A stretch of 64,000 bases of DNA from Datura wrightii. Lineage: Eukaryota; Streptophyta; Magnoliopsida; Solanales; Solanaceae. The number at the start of each line of letters is the position of its first letter. Within the stretch, counting starts at the first letter, position 1. Positions 32,573 to 44,699 of this stretch are shown piece after piece. The translations under genes and the position numbers were made by a program. The DNA lies in the NCBI GenBank assembly GCA_035772735.1, contig JASDFA010000004.1, positions 23,401,501 to 23,465,500 on the forward strand, in the 5' to 3' direction. The notes below the pieces were generated by a model. The model was not told where the DNA came from. It saw only the letters and a list, made by a program, of their open reading frames with translations, and made no database searches.

Positions 32573-33030
32573 AAGACAGATTGACATCAGCACCAGTGCT
32601 AGCATTGCCATAAGGAATAGTGGGCTATGCCGTCTATTGTGATGCTTCGGGTGTCAGGTTAGGATGTGTTTTAATGAAACATGGTAAGGTGATTGCCTAT
32701 GCTTCCAGGTAGCTGAGGAAGCATGAGAAGAACTACCCTACCCATGAACTGGAGTTAGCCGTGGTGATTCATGCCTTGAAAATATGGAGACACTACCTGT
32801 ATGGCGTCCACATAGATATTTTCACTGATCACAAAAGCTTGCAGTATATTTTCACCCAGAAAGAGTTGAATCTGCGGCAGCATCGCTGGTTGGAGCTGTT
32901 AAAGGATAATGATGTGAATATTTTATATCACCCAGGAAGGGCCAATGTTGTAGAAGATGCCCTTAGCTGCAAATCCATGGGAAGCCTGGCATATTTACAG
33001 CCCGTGCGGCAGGAATTGGCCTGAGAATTG
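32573..33030 (+). pseudogene. RNase H of element G
   Basis: VYCDASGVRLGCVLM (32634) carries the first Asp. One stop falls in the ASR-LRKHEK word (32710). NYPTHELELAVVIHALKIWRHYL carries the Glu and DIFTDHKSLQYIF the second Asp. The domain ends with the VEDALS word. Confidence 0.88.
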
Positions 33031-34537
33031 CATCAGCTAGCCAGTTTAGCCGTTCGCATAGTAGAATCAGGAGACAATGGAGCGGTAATCCAGAATACCA
33101 CAGTGTCATCATTGGTTGTGGAAGTGAAACAACGACAGTATGAAGATCCTAGCTTGGTTCAGCTTAGGAATATGGTCTAGTGAGGGGAAGTGGCAGATTT
33201 CCAGGTAACCTAGGACGGAGTTTTGAGATATAGGGATCGCCTCTGCGTTTTAGACGTGGCAGGGCTTCGCCAGCGAATTATGGGTGAGGTACACTATGCC
33301 CGTTACTCTCTCCATCCAGGTTCGACAAAGATGTACCATGATGTAAAAGAGATTTACTGGTGGTCGGGAATGAAAAAAGGGATAGCAGAATTCGTAGCTC
33401 AATGTCTCAATTGCCAACAGGTGAGAGCTGAACATCAGAAACCAGGTGGACTGACATAGGATATAGCCGTGCCTTTATGAAAATGGGAGGCAGTTAATAT
33501 GGATTTCGTAGCAGGGCTACCTTGTACCAGGCGTAAATATGATTCTATCTAGGTAATTGTTGACAGGTTGACAAAATTAGCTCACTTTTTGCCAGTAAGG
33601 GCTACCTTTTCAAATGAAGACTATGCCGAGCTGTATATTAGAGAAATAGCCCGGTTGCATGGTGTTCCGCTGTCAATTATCTCTGACAGAGGAGGACAGT
33701 TCACCGCTAAGTTTTGGCAATCCTTTTAGAGGGGTCTGGGGGCGCAGGTTAACCAGCACAACCTTCCATCCTCATATAGACGGGCAGGCAGAACGTACCA
33801 TCCAGACGCTCGAGGATATGCTACGAGCATGTGTGTTGGTTTTTGGAGGCAGCTGGGAAGAACATCTACCGCTTATTGAATTTTCCTATAATAACAGTTA
33901 TCATTCAGCAATTCAGATGGCGCCTTATGAAGTGTTATATGGGTGGAAGTGCAGATCGCCAGCTGGCTGGTTTGAGGTAGGAGAATCAGCATTGATTGGG
34001 CCAGATATTATTCATCAGTTAGAAGAGAAAGTAAAGCTTATCAGGGAACGTCTGCTGATTGCTCAGAGCAGCCAGAAATCTTATGCTGATGTGCGGCGAA
34101 GAAATCTAGACTTTAATGTAGGTGACTGGGTATTCCTGAAGGTTTCACCGATGAAGGGTGTGATGAGATTTGGTAAGAAAGGCAAGCTTAGCCCGAGGTT
34201 TATTGGGCCTTATCAGATTCGCCGAAGGATAGGCCAAGTGGCTTATGAATTGGATTTACCTCTAGAATTGGAATCCATTCACACAATTTTTCACGTATCA
34301 ATGCTAAGGAAGTGTATAGGAGATCCTTCCCGGATTGTTCTAGTCCAAGACGTCCAAGTCACTGAGCAGTTAGCTTGTGAAGAAGCTCCAGTAGCCATGC
34401 TACATCGGCAGATCCGTAGACTGAGAACTAAAGATGTTGCTTCTGTTAAAGTGTTATGGAGAAATAAGAACCGAGAAGAGATGACCTGGGAGGCAGAAGA
34501 CGATATGAAAACCAGATATCCTTTATTTCAGACTTAG
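33031..34537 (+). pseudogene. Integrase with chromodomain-like tail, element G
   Basis: The H2C2 region (HYARYSLHPGSTKMYHDV to CLNCQQ) is at 33290-33420. The core has NMDFVAGLP (first Asp), a stop at 33550, ISDRGGQF (second Asp), a frameshift near 33700, and DGQAERTIQTLED with the catalytic Glu. A long open stretch to 34537 holds the C-terminal fold (FGKKGKLSPRFIGPY) and then VASVKVLWRNKNREEMTWE, the aromatic and acidic pattern of a chromodomain, which in this group is thought to guide integration to chromatin. Confidence 0.88.
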
Positions 34538-34779
34538 TCAGATTGTGCAGCCAGAGGTATGTTGTTATTGTTGATTCATAAATTGCATTATATACATGTA
34601 TATGTGGAGTAGTTGACTTCATTTTATTGTGAGATGAATGCCATAATATTGTGTGGAGTACCTATATTGGACTTTTCTGCATTTTAGGGTTTTTGGATAG
34701 TCCATATTACAGGGGAGACTCTGCCGAAATTTCTCCAGGATAAGTAATTGCAAGGTTAAAGTTCTTGCAAGTAGAAGTA

Positions 34780-34799
34780 AACATTCAAGGAAGAATGTT
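34780..34799 (+). other. Pre-PPT hairpin of G
   Basis: AACATTC-AAGGAA-GAATGTT has a perfect 7-bp stem whose loop contains AGGA, directly before the purine tract. Confidence 0.75.
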
Positions 34800-34800
34800 C

Positions 34801-34815
34801 TTAAGGGGGGATGGA
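34801..34815 (+). other. Polypurine tract of element G
   Basis: TTAAGGGGGGATGGA abuts the 3' LTR start TGTTACATT. Confidence 0.8.
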
Positions 34816-36925
34816 TGTTACATTCCGTAAGTTTCTAGAGTTTAGTCGGCCTATTCGCATGTTGGTTGAGAGTTTTAGAGTGCCATACGTGCGAGGAAAG
34901 GTCCCGGGGAAAGGACAAACGAGTGTAAGTTGGGATTTCGCGAGAGGAGGCCGAACCAAGCTGCCTAAAGGGGCAAAGTGGCACGGAGTCTGGTCCTCCA
35001 CGTTAGCCAACATGGCACGGAGCTGAAACGGCGCGTTGGCCAATGTGCCACGTTGCCTTGCATCCTGCTTCAAGTATATATAGGCCTCACCCTTAGAATT
35101 CTTGATAATTTTCATATACAACTCGACCAGCAGAGTTGAGAGACGAAGGAAACATTTACTTTTCATCTGATTATGCCGCTAAATGCCGTCCAAATTCAAA
35201 TTAACTTCGGGTATCGAAGTATAAGGCTGCAGGGAGCATTTAGACGAAGTTAGTTTCGTGAAATTCGCCCAGTGAATCATCGTCCCGCTGAGCCAAAGTT
35301 GTTGGAATTGCTCCAAACTAGTGTCAATACGATACCGGGCTTAAAGTAAGTATTTCTACCTTCTACACTTTCAAGAAATAATGAGGTTTCGACCGTGTTC
35401 TGTAAAATTGGAATATAGTTAACATTTATATATAAAATTTTCCTTTTTGCCGAATTTAGTGTTAAAACTAGTCCTATCTTTCCAGTGACACGATTCCAGT
35501 GGGAGAGGGCTATTGAATACTAATTGGAACACACCAGTTAATTGGTAAACAGAGAACGAGGTATGTTAAAGCATTTTCTTTCGGCAAGTCAGTTTCTTCA
35601 GCATAGTAATCCAGTATGAATCTCAGTAAAGCATGTCAGGAGTATGTTATCATGTGTAGTTGTTGTTACCAGTTGAGACCTGTAATTGTATTTTTTTGGG
35701 CTAGATTACCAGTATAGCTTCCGTGACCGCCCCAGGGTTAATAGCTGTGTCGACTCATCCGCTAGGGGCGAGGATATTCGCTCTACGGAGCGGCATGCCG
35801 TCTGCAAGGGACGAAGGTGGGGAGCCAGATCCTCATATTTGCCGTGGTTGGCCTATACACACCCCCGCCGAGTGCTTACGCCCGGGGTGTAGATATCAGG
35901 AGTCCTCCGAACTTAGTGACAACGGGCCAAGTTACAGACCTAGGGGATCATCAAGATGCTTATAGCTGATAGTTGACTCAGTATGACTTTGATAGGGGTG
36001 TATAGATTGAGGTGTACTCACTAGGGATAATGGGGGCCCAGGTGGGTTGTTCTGTGCTGATTGTACCTTCCGGCTTATGGGGGCCAGGTAAGGTTTATGT
36101 TGCTTTAGTTACTAATAGTTAGACAGTAGGATGCCTCGTTTGTCAGGTAAGACCCCTACCCTCCTTATTACGGTTATGTTTAGTCCTGATTTCACTACCT
36201 GAGTCATCTTCAGTCCATTTGCTTTACTTCAGTTATTGTCAGTTCTATTTCCTTACTTTCAGTTATTTAAAGTTACTGCTTTACATACTCAGTACCTATG
36301 GTACTAACGCCCTCTTTGGGGTGCTGCATTACTTGCCTGCAGGTACACATAGACGAGGATCAGACCCCTCGTAGTTCCAGTCAGCTGTACAGAGCCATCA
36401 ACTCCCTTCTTCCGGAGCTTGTGTGTGACAGAGGTTTACTTGTTTTTGTGTGTATAGTATGGGTAGGCCAGGGCCCTATCCCGACCATGTTATTACTCTT
36501 AGAGGCTTGCAGATAGTGTTACTTCCCTGTGGTTAGATGATATCAGCCGTGTGGGGCCATATGTGTTCTAGATTATGTTTGTTGGCCGTGTGGGGCCCTT
36601 CTTAGCTTTTGATTGATGACCTTGTCGGTCATAGCTCAGTTTAGTATCTGATTTTACTTTTCAGTTATAACTAGATATCATGGTGGCCTTGTCGGCCCGC
36701 ATAGGACTCCCTATGTTTGTTCGTTTTGGTTAGCTGTTTATTTTCACAGGTGGCTATAGGCCTTGTCGGCCGGGGGATGTATTTACAGCCACTATATAGC
36801 CCGTTGTTTTCTTGATTCTAGAGTTAGAGCCAGCCCTGCACTAGAAGTGCTTGGGCTCAGCTCAGCAGTTCAGGTCCTAGTAGGGCACCAGGTGCCAGTC
36901 ATGCCTCCCAAGGTAGGGCATGACA
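34816..36925 (+). repeat. 3' LTR of element G
   Basis: It pairs with 29524-31636. It contains a short extra block (about 35863-35880) absent from the 5' copy and lacks a piece near 30603-30620 of it. It has a TATA word near 35075 and a CAGTAC/GTACT dyad at 36289-36307. It ends GGGCATGACA, then the target duplication. Confidence 0.92.
36289..36307 (+). other. LTR dyad in G 3' LTR
   Basis: TCAGTAC-CTATG-GTACTAA. The inner six bases pair perfectly. Confidence 0.6.
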
Positions 36926-37829
36926 ATTTTAGCATTCAAAGAAAATGTAGAAGAAATTACCCATCACACAAACCCTAGGCCATTCTTTTCTCAATTAGTT
37001 GAAATTGGGCTTTTGATAAAATAATTTTGAGGCACAAGGATGGAAATTATCCTTGTTGAAAGACCTGCATACCTGCTTTGAAGAATCACCCACTTAAGCT
37101 TGACCTTGAAGTCCTTGAAAACATCCTTGAAGGTTCCTTGAACTTGAGAGAGGGAAGGAAGAAGGGTTTGAGAGAGAGTATTTTTAGAGAAATGAGAGAT
37201 TTGGCTTAGAAAAACCCTTAAAAACGTCCCCTAAAAAGCTTAAAATGGCACCACTTAAAAACTGGGAGCATAGGATTTTACCAAATTACCCATGAGAAAA
37301 CATGAAAAGTTCATGGACTTGGGACCACAACCCTTACCGCGAGTCATTGGTACTCACCACGACTCATGGTGACCTTCCATTAGGTGCATTGGTCTGCTTG
37401 CACAGTTTCAGCTCCTTCATCCCACGACCAACATAACGAGTCGTTAACCGCTCTAATGACTCGTTGAACCCACTCAATAGGTACACTGGAACTACCTCAC
37501 GAATTTAGATCCTCCTATCTAACGACTGGCGTGACGATTCATTGCCACACCTAATGACTCATCATATCCTTCCGTCACCCCCACCGGTCTAAGCCTTAAG
37601 AGCCTTCCCACAATTGACTCCAGGGGTCATTACTAGCTCCAACGATCTGTTATGACCATCTGTTGCCACTGACAAGGAACCCTTTTTCCCACCTAACGAT
37701 TGCTTCCATGACCCGTTAGAGGGACTAACGACTCGTTGGATGAGTCATTCCGAGGCCACTTTGCAGATTTACTACTGAGCTCCTTTCAACTTCGGGTTTT
37801 TAAATCTTAGGAACTTTTGGGGTGTTACA

Positions 37830-37984
37830 CAGACCCTTCAAATTGAGTAATAACATAGGTTGCCTTCTTATTCTCACATATATCACTGGTTTGAAAAATT
37901 CGATCATATTGAGTCAATCAATTGAGGTATTCTTTAGGGTCACTACTTCCTTTTAATCTTGGAAGAGTGACCATGATGGAGTTG
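37830..37984 (-). pseudogene. gag: gag middle fragment of element D, between F and E
   Basis: About 155 bp between two insertions. In the sense direction it reads VTLPRLKGSSDPKEYLN and, after one stop, a DICENKKATYVITQFEG word. This is the conserved start of the Ty3 capsid region (proline-rich word, then SDP, then a KV..A..L segment). It links 52825 to 27853. Confidence 0.8.
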
Positions 37985-39508
37985 TGATGTCTCCAAGAGC
38001 ACATTCTTCAAGTATTATAGAATGGTGAAGTCCAAATATATTACCCATAGAGACTTGTTAGATTATTTGCTTAAGTTTTTGAACCTTTATTAGACTACTC
38101 AAATAAACACCAGTAAAATGGGAAAATGATTTTAAGATTATTCTACAAAATTAGAATAAAAATTAATAAGCTAAATTCGTTTGCGAAATAGTTTGTAATT
38201 CAAATGATGATGAGAATCTAGGGTTTTGGAATTTATGCTTTCAGGTTGAGTTTTAGGATTTAAATACGCTAGACAACATTCTTCTATGATTGCTAGTTTC
38301 AAGTTACAAATCACTTCATAACTATTCTCTCGAATAGCCAAAAACTATGTCATGAAACCTAACACCTATATCCATATGTTTGCAGGAGAAACATGAGACG
38401 ATGGTTGAAGCTACTTGGCTCAACTGAATAGGGTTGCAGGGTATATCCCTATCCTCAACAATGAAATCAACTCTTGAACTATTTGAACAAGATAATTAAA
38501 ACCTATTCTATGCTTCTGTTTAAACCTCTTAGTTCTCTCTCCCGAGTTCAACCAAGAGCCAATAGATAATATTCAAAAGCTATCAATCTAATGAAGCATG
38601 AAAACAAGTAAGCATAAACAATATTGAAAAGAAGAATTGAAAGTCTAGCATAAATAAATATTCAAACAACAACTATCAGCCATGGATAAAACTCAAAAAA
38701 TAGGAGTTTAGCCACTCATGTTCAAGTGCAAAACCCAAGAATTCATCATTCAAATTAATAAAGATAAAAATAAATAAGAAAAACCTAAGAAGAAAATAAA
38801 ATTCTTGTCTCTACCTCAAAAGACTGTGTACAATCAATCTATCTGATGAAAGATAGCTAACAAATTCCCAGACAAGGTATTTATAAGCTAGGTAACAGAT
38901 GACTCTTTTTCCCTCTGGTAATTCAGCTTTTAGACTCAGCAAAATCCATCTGGACAGGCCCTAGCGCGCCTCACCACCCATCTCACCAGACTTAGCTTGA
39001 AATTCTTCTGAAGTTGAGCCTTTGGTGCGCCGCACCATCCATCTTGCCAAGGTGTTAGTCAAAACTCTGCACTTCTTGGACCTGGTGCGCCACTCTTGTC
39101 AATGCACCAGAGTGTTCAAAAATTTGGCCAAGTCCGAAACCTCTTTGGCGCGCCACTCCATTCTATTCGCCAACGTGTTGATAAAAAATTCTTCTAAAAT
39201 TTGAGGTCTGGCATGCCACGCCAGCCATAGCACCAACCTGACCACAATTTTCTATGAAGTTTGGTGGCTGGTGCACCACTCTAGCTATCTCACCAAGCCA
39301 AATTTTCTCCAATTCTTCTTTCTTCACACCTTGGATCATTTTTTAGTCTTTTTTCAAGTGTTACTGCTAAAATCATTTAAAAATACTCGTTAGCTCATTT
39401 AACACATACATTCATGAAATCATACTTTTCATAAGGATAATTATTTCAAAACATGATAAAAGATGGGTAAAAGTATGGCAAATGGGCATAATAATATGCC
39501 TAACATCA
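37985..39508 (-). repeat. 3' LTR of element E (left copy)
   Basis: It pairs with 51324-52824. The start (39508, sense) is TGATGTTAGGCAT with a GGCATA/TATGCC fold-back. A dyad array of ggtgcgcca...ctcacca units occupies about 38960-39295, upstream of the TATA-like word at about 38880. Confidence 0.9.
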
Positions 39509-39520
39509 CCACCCACACTT
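39509..39520 (-). other. Polypurine tract of element E
   Basis: On the minus strand AAGTGTGGGTGG, next to the LTR. It is the same family as A and B with one G fewer. Confidence 0.82.
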
Positions 39521-39526
39521 AAATCA

Positions 39527-39544
39527 TTGTTCGTCCTCAAACAA
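39527..39544 (-). other. Pre-PPT hairpin of E with AGGA loop
   Basis: On the minus strand TTGTTTG-AGGA-CGAACAA. The change from A is in the opposite arm to the change in B and again leaves a G-U pair. Confidence 0.75.
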
Positions 39545-41357
39545 TTCTTACTTATATGCAACAACTATCTTTTCTCACCACTTGTCACCTCTATCAATTC
39601 TCACTCAATCAACTTAGAACAAAGAATATGAATAAGTAGTTCATCAATTCACAAAGAAACACTAGATACACATAGAAATTTTTCACATTCGAAACTACAT
39701 AACTACCATAACTGACTTTTCTTTTCAAAACAGCGCCAACATGATTTAGTATGAAAAATGCAACATATAGTACACTGACTCTAACCATCTTATGACCTCA
39801 CTTATTTAGTGGTGCTCCTTCCCTAATATTATTACTTCAAAACCTAGAACATAATAAGCAAGACACACTCACTTTTACAAATGATGTATCATACACATGC
39901 AACATATCATAGGCTTTCCTCTCATGTATAGTTAGATTACTTAATTACTTCAAAGAGAATAAGATCATAAGAAATTTTTATGGTTGTAATATCGGCTAAG
40001 GGATGAGTAGGAATGATTTTCTTTAATAGTGGCTATCAATCCTAAGCACTTTAAGACATTTTTTTCTTGACCACCACTTTTTCCTCAATGCTCACCTTTT
40101 CTTTCACTAATTTCATTTTCTTTTCTCATGCCCCTTTTTATACTACTTGACTGCTAGTTTCTGCTCTTATGATCAACAAGAATAATTAGCTATTAAGAAT
40201 CTTTTCTTTCATATTCTAGAAGCAAGTACACAATATCTTTTATGGTTACCCCTCTTTCCTATCTTCTCATCTTGCCATCCATATTTTTTCTTTCCATTAG
40301 CACTGTTACACAGGTGAAACCTTCATTCTTTAAATCTCAATGTGCCTCATACTATCTTTGGATCAAAGACTCTGGAGGTTACACAACAAAGGGAATAAGC
40401 TTCTTTTGTGGCTAAGAAGAAAAATAAGGCTTATAGATCATGGGGTTGACTAGGGATAATGTTAAGAAAGGTATAACAATAATGGAGAAACGTGGTTTTT
40501 CAAAGACATTCCTTAATCATATCTTACCTCTTTGGAAACTGGCTATCATATACACACTAAGGCAAATTCTAGATGGTACACTATGTACAAAACACAACAA
40601 ATTTAGGCTCACCGCTCATGGCATCAAGATTTGAGTCAATTTCCTATGGCCACATATCCATACAATCATATTGAATGAATTTTTCATTATTAAGACCTAA
40701 TGTTTTTACTTGAGTTAAGTTAAAGAACCTATATGTCTCTCATAGAATTCTCACTTCTTATGAATTCAAGATGACCACTTTATTACTTCTAGCTTAGCTG
40801 CTAAGTGGAATATCAAGAGCACACAAGCTATTGATTTTGACTCCATCCAGAAAAAGGTGAATAATTTTTTCTTAAGAAGTTCGTCATCCATCCATCATCG
40901 TTAAGGGTCACTACTCCTTAAAAAAATTAAAACTACTCCTAAAAATGAAAAATTTATCTGGTTCAAAGGTCTCCCCTTTGGAAAATATTCGAGGCCATAC
41001 GAGATGAAGGGTGGATGAGACATGCCATTTTTAGAAATTTTTAACTAAACTTGATGGATACTCACCCTTAACCTCAAAATACCGGAAGAAATACCCTCAA
41101 AGCACACTTAAAGTCATGCTCTGTCCCCAGAGCATCTATAAAATAAAATAAAACATGAGTGAGAAATACTCCTAAGTCCCTCTAGGACTTAGCTAGCAGT
41201 ATGTCTCTTGGATTCATGGGTAGCGAGACCCCAAACTTAAGCTCAAGACATGCTCCTTAGCTTTGATTTTGGGTACTCAGACTTTTCCTTCTATGCACAC
41301 AAAACCAAAACAAAAGTGACACTATAAGAAAATAGAAAAAAAACTACACTATTACAA
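39545..41357 (-). other. Non-coding spacer of element E
   Basis: AT-rich and without a credible gene. It is related in order to the spacer of B (16455-18262). The plus-strand frame at 40440-40634 is antisense and I regard it as chance. Confidence 0.65.
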
Positions 41358-41375
41358 ATTGGGTTGCCTCCCAAT
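41358..41375 (-). other. Post-coding hairpin of E, AGGCAA loop
   Basis: On the minus strand ATTGGG-AGGCAA-CCCAAT, a perfect 6-bp stem. It lies just after the end of the gag-protease frame. Confidence 0.75.
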
Positions 41376-41404
41376 CAACGCCTAATTTAACATTGCAGCA
41401 TAAT

Positions 41405-42484
41405 GCAGGTCTTTAGATCAAGGAAATTTCAAGCATTTCCTCCTCTCTTTTAGAGTTTTCTCTAATTTATTTCTTCTTCTCTTTTGCTCCACCTCACCAC
41501 TATTCAACGTATGCTTCAGCCACCTTCTGAATGTGAGCAACTTGACATCACTCTCTTCTATTAAATCAACACTGGAGTTTTCCTCTTCCTCTTTCTCCAT
41601 CGCACACTTATCATGGACCATCTATATGATCATGCATAAGTCTTTGCAGTGTGAAGATGTGGAAGGATCTTTATACACATTAAAAGTGTCTTCCTCATCA
41701 TGTACTCTCATCTTGAGCTTTCTTGCTCTGACATCGATGATGTCCCCTCTGTAGCTAGGAATAGTCGCCCCAATATGACTGGCACCTTTTTATCTGCTTC
41801 AAAATCAAGAATTATGAAGTCAACATGAATCACAAACTTACTAGCTTGAATAAGCACGTCCTCAATGATGCCATCTGAGTGATGTATGATCTATGCCTAG
41901 CTATAGAGTGATAATAGTGGGCCTAGTTTCTCCCAGACCAAGTGTATTAAACATGGATAAGGGTATAAAATTGATACTTGCTCCTAAATCACACAGAATT
42001 CGCCCCACTTCACTTTCACCAATTTGTATGGGAAGGGTGAAACTCCTTGGGTCTTTTAGTTTTGGGGAATATCGCTCAACACCCTTGAGCTGCACTCTTC
42101 AGTAAGTGCAACTGTCTCAAGCTCGATCAATATCCACTTCCAAGAAACCACATCCCTCAAATACTTTGAATACTTAGGCATCTCTTTCAGTGTATCAATC
42201 AGAGGGATGTTTATGTGTAGCTCCTTGAAAATATCAAGGAATTTATTGAACCCAGTCTCATCCTTGCTTGTCTGAAACCTTTTCGGGAACGGAGGTGGAG
42301 GTCTCTCAACTGCACTTTTAGGATTCTCAACAACCTTTTTCTAAACCCGTTCTTTTTGTGTAGACTTTGTGATCGCGCTGGAATGAGCCTCTGTGGGTAT
42401 AGTGGGAAGGTGTACTTTCCTTTCACATGGTTTTCCATACGTGTTTTGGCTCTACTTCTGGAATCTCGATGCCTTCTTCCTGCA
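41405..42484 (-). pseudogene. gag C-terminus, protease and basic tail of element E
   Basis: Sense order from about 42480: a Pro-rich hinge and PPPPFPKRF, a KFLDIFKELHINIPL segment like that of A, several stops, then 42095-41901 with CDLGASINFIPLSMFNTLGLG (protease catalytic motif) and the flap remnant FVIHVDFIILDFEAD. Instead of RT, the frame continues MRVHDEEDTFNVYKD and, after a stop, 41621-41418, acidic then Lys/Arg-rich, ending at TGA before the AGGCAA hairpin. The deletion of RT and integrase is ancestral to this copy and not due to H. Confidence 0.82.
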
Positions 42485-43150
42485 ATGGAAGGAGGGGAGG
42501 ACAACGAGAGCTGGACTGGTGGAGGGAAGGAGTTCACTATAGCCTTCCTAGATAGATTTTTCCCTCGGGAGCTCAGCGAGGTGAAAGTGGAGGAGTTCAT
42601 GAATCTAAAACAAGAAAACAGGACGGTAAAAGAATATTCACTGGAGTTCACTAGATTGTCTAAATATGCTCCAGAGATGGTAGCTGAACCAAGGGCTTGC
42701 ATGTTGAAGTTTGTAAATGGAGTTTCAAATTTGGTCCTTAAGGAGTGCAGGACAACAATGCTTATTAAGGACATCAATCTCTCCAGCCTCATAGTTCAAG
42801 CCCAACAAATTGAGGCAGAAAAATTGATAGATTTGGAGGGGGAGAACAAATAGGCGAGAACCAGCCAGTCAGAATATGACCATCAAATATCTAGTGGTAG
42901 TAGCCGCCCACAGCAACAACAACAATAGTAACAGAGGGCACCTTAGTTCAGCTGGTGCCCCTACTTTTTGGTCCCACAAGGATCGAAGAGGTGGAGCATC
43001 TGGATCTCAGTCCCAGAGCTTCAATGCTAGTAATCGCTATTCATTTGCCTTAAGTGTGGCAAGAACCACCAAGGAGAGTGACTTAAAGATCGAGAGGGAT
43101 GTTTTGGTCTTGGAAAGCTTGGTCATCGGCTTAAAGAGTGTTCGTCAGTA
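42485..43150 (+). pseudogene. gag: gag middle and C-terminus of element H
   Basis: The open stretch to 42853 has FTIAFLDRFFPRELSEVKVEEFMNL and LEFTRLSKYAPEMV, the conserved capsid words of chromoviruses. The CCHC knuckle remains as CLKCGKNHQGE followed by a stop in place of the last Cys (about 43050-43090), then CFGLGKLGHRLKEC, in frames that shift. Confidence 0.85.
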
Positions 43151-43585
43151 GGATGGGAAGGTCACAATCCACTACCTCAACAGTTCCATCACGTCGACCA
43201 GCTCAACAGGCCAATATTTCAGGTACAAATGGCGGCCAGCGCCAAAACCGTTTTTATGCATTGTCTTCTCGTCAGGATCAGGAGAGCTCAACTGACGTGG
43301 TCACGAGTATGTTATGACTTTTTCGTCTAGACGTGTATGCCCTACTAGATCCAGGAGCCACACTTTCATTCGTGACTCCTTATGTAGCAGTCCAGTTCGA
43401 TATCAGTCTAGAGGTCCTCTCAGAATCATTTATAGTCTCCACCGCAGTTGGCAAGTCAGTTAGAGCCAGCTGGGTGTATAGAAACTGCCAAGTCTTAATC
43501 ATGAATAAAGTTATTCCAGCTGATTTAGTAGAGTTAGACATGGTTGACTTTGACCTCATTCTTGGCATGGATTGGTAACACACCG
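43151..43585 (+). pseudogene. Protease of element H
   Basis: LLDPGATLSFVTPYVAVQF (43342) is the catalytic region. DPGA is usual in this branch. VELDMVDFDLILGMDW closes the domain at a TAA (43576). The preceding linker has lost its frame. Confidence 0.85.
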
Positions 43586-44699
43586 ATTATGCCTCAGTCG
43601 ACTGCAGAACTAGGGTTGTCAAGTTTCAATTTCCTAATGAGCCAGCTTTAGAGTGGACATGCAGTAGTACAACGCCTAAGGGTCAGTTTGTTTCCAACCT
43701 TAAGGCCAAAAATCTTATTTCCAAAGGGTGCATTTATCATTTAGTTTGGGTCAAAGATTCCATCTCTGAGACCCCAACTATCCAGTCAGTCCCAATTATT
43801 AGTGAGTTCCCTAATGTGTTTCCCGAAGATCTTCCCGGAGTCCCTCCTAAGCGGGAAATAGATTTCGGTATAGACCTTCTCCCAGATACTCAGCCAATCT
43901 CCATCCCTCCTTACATAATGGCTCTAGCTGAGTTGAAGGAGTTGAAGGAGCAGATAAACGACATTCTTGATAAGGGTTTTATCAGACCCAACATATCTCC
44001 CTGGGGTGCTCTAGTACTATTCATGCGAAAGAAAGATGGTACCCTCATAATGTGCATCAATTACCATCAATTGAACAAGGTCACAGTCAAGAACAGGTAT
44101 CCCCTACCCAGGATTGATGACTTGTTCGATCATCTTCAGGGATCCAATTGTTTCTCCAAAATCGATCTCAGGTCGGGGTATCATCAGTTGAAGGTCAGAG
44201 AGTGTGACATATCGAAAACAACTTTTAGGAATTAGTATGGTCACTACGGTTCATGGTTATGTCCTTTGGACTTTCAAATGCCCCTGCAACTTTTATGGAT
44301 TTGATGAACAAAGTCTTCAAGCAGTATCTGGATATGTTCTTCATTGTAATTATCAATGACATTCTGATATACTCCAGAAATGAGGAAGAGCATGCTAATC
44401 ACATGTGAATAGTGCTTCAGACACTCAGAGACTGCCAATTGTTCACCAAGTTCAGCAAATGCGAATTCTGGTTGAAGTCCGTGACTTTCCTGGGTCATGT
44501 GGTCTTGGGTGAGGGTATTTAGGTAGATCATCAAAAGATAGCAGCAGTGAAAGACTGGCCCAGACCTACCTCCCCAACGAAAATCAGAAGTTTCTTGGGT
44601 CTAGCCGATTATTGCTGATGCTTTATAGAAGGGTTTTCCTATATAGCATCCCCTCTAACTAGGCTGACTCAAAATAAGGTGAAATTTCAGTGATCAGAT
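43586..44699 (+). pseudogene. Reverse transcriptase of element H, catalytic box mutated
   Basis: The 43816-44235 stretch has LPGVPPKREIDFGIDLLPDTQPI, GFIRPNISPWGALVLF, IMCINYHQLNKVTVKN and FSKIDLRSGYHQL. A stop and frameshift follow. MSFGLSNAPATFMDLMN is in the next frame, then IVIINDILIYS, where FIDD is expected, so one catalytic Asp is Asn. The thumb is broken by further stops. Confidence 0.88.

Larger units (their letters stand above)
29524..36925 (+). mobile_element. Element G: chromovirus-type element lacking gag and protease
   Basis: It is flanked by a perfect duplication, ATTTT at 29519-29523 and 36926-36930. LTRs are 29524-31636 and 34816-36925 (2113 and 2110 bp). The leader runs straight into RT at about 31736, so gag and protease are deleted. 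RT, RNase H, integrase and a chromodomain-like C-terminus follow, with several stops and frameshifts. The iMet-type primer site and chromodomain-like tail fit the Tekay/Del branch. Confidence 0.92.
27854..37829 (-). repeat. F: solo LTR of an H-like chromovirus, split by element G
   Basis: In the sense direction it starts TGTAACACCCCAAAA at 37829 and ends ...GTCGTGGCA at 27854. Without G it is about 2.57 kb, close to H's LTR (2535 bp), and shares its architecture: start word, acgactcgtt dyad cluster (37329-37750), CAGTAC/GTACTG dyad (28292-28312), and the gggacaagcccc word near the end (28100). No internal region is present. Flanking 5-mers are caaac (27849-27853) and cagac (37830-37834), one change apart. 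Confidence 0.82.

Noticed and set aside
42211..42792. 193-codon minus-strand frame crossing 42485
   Set aside because: It fuses a shifted frame of element E with antisense sequence of H gag. The true coding strands change at the junction.
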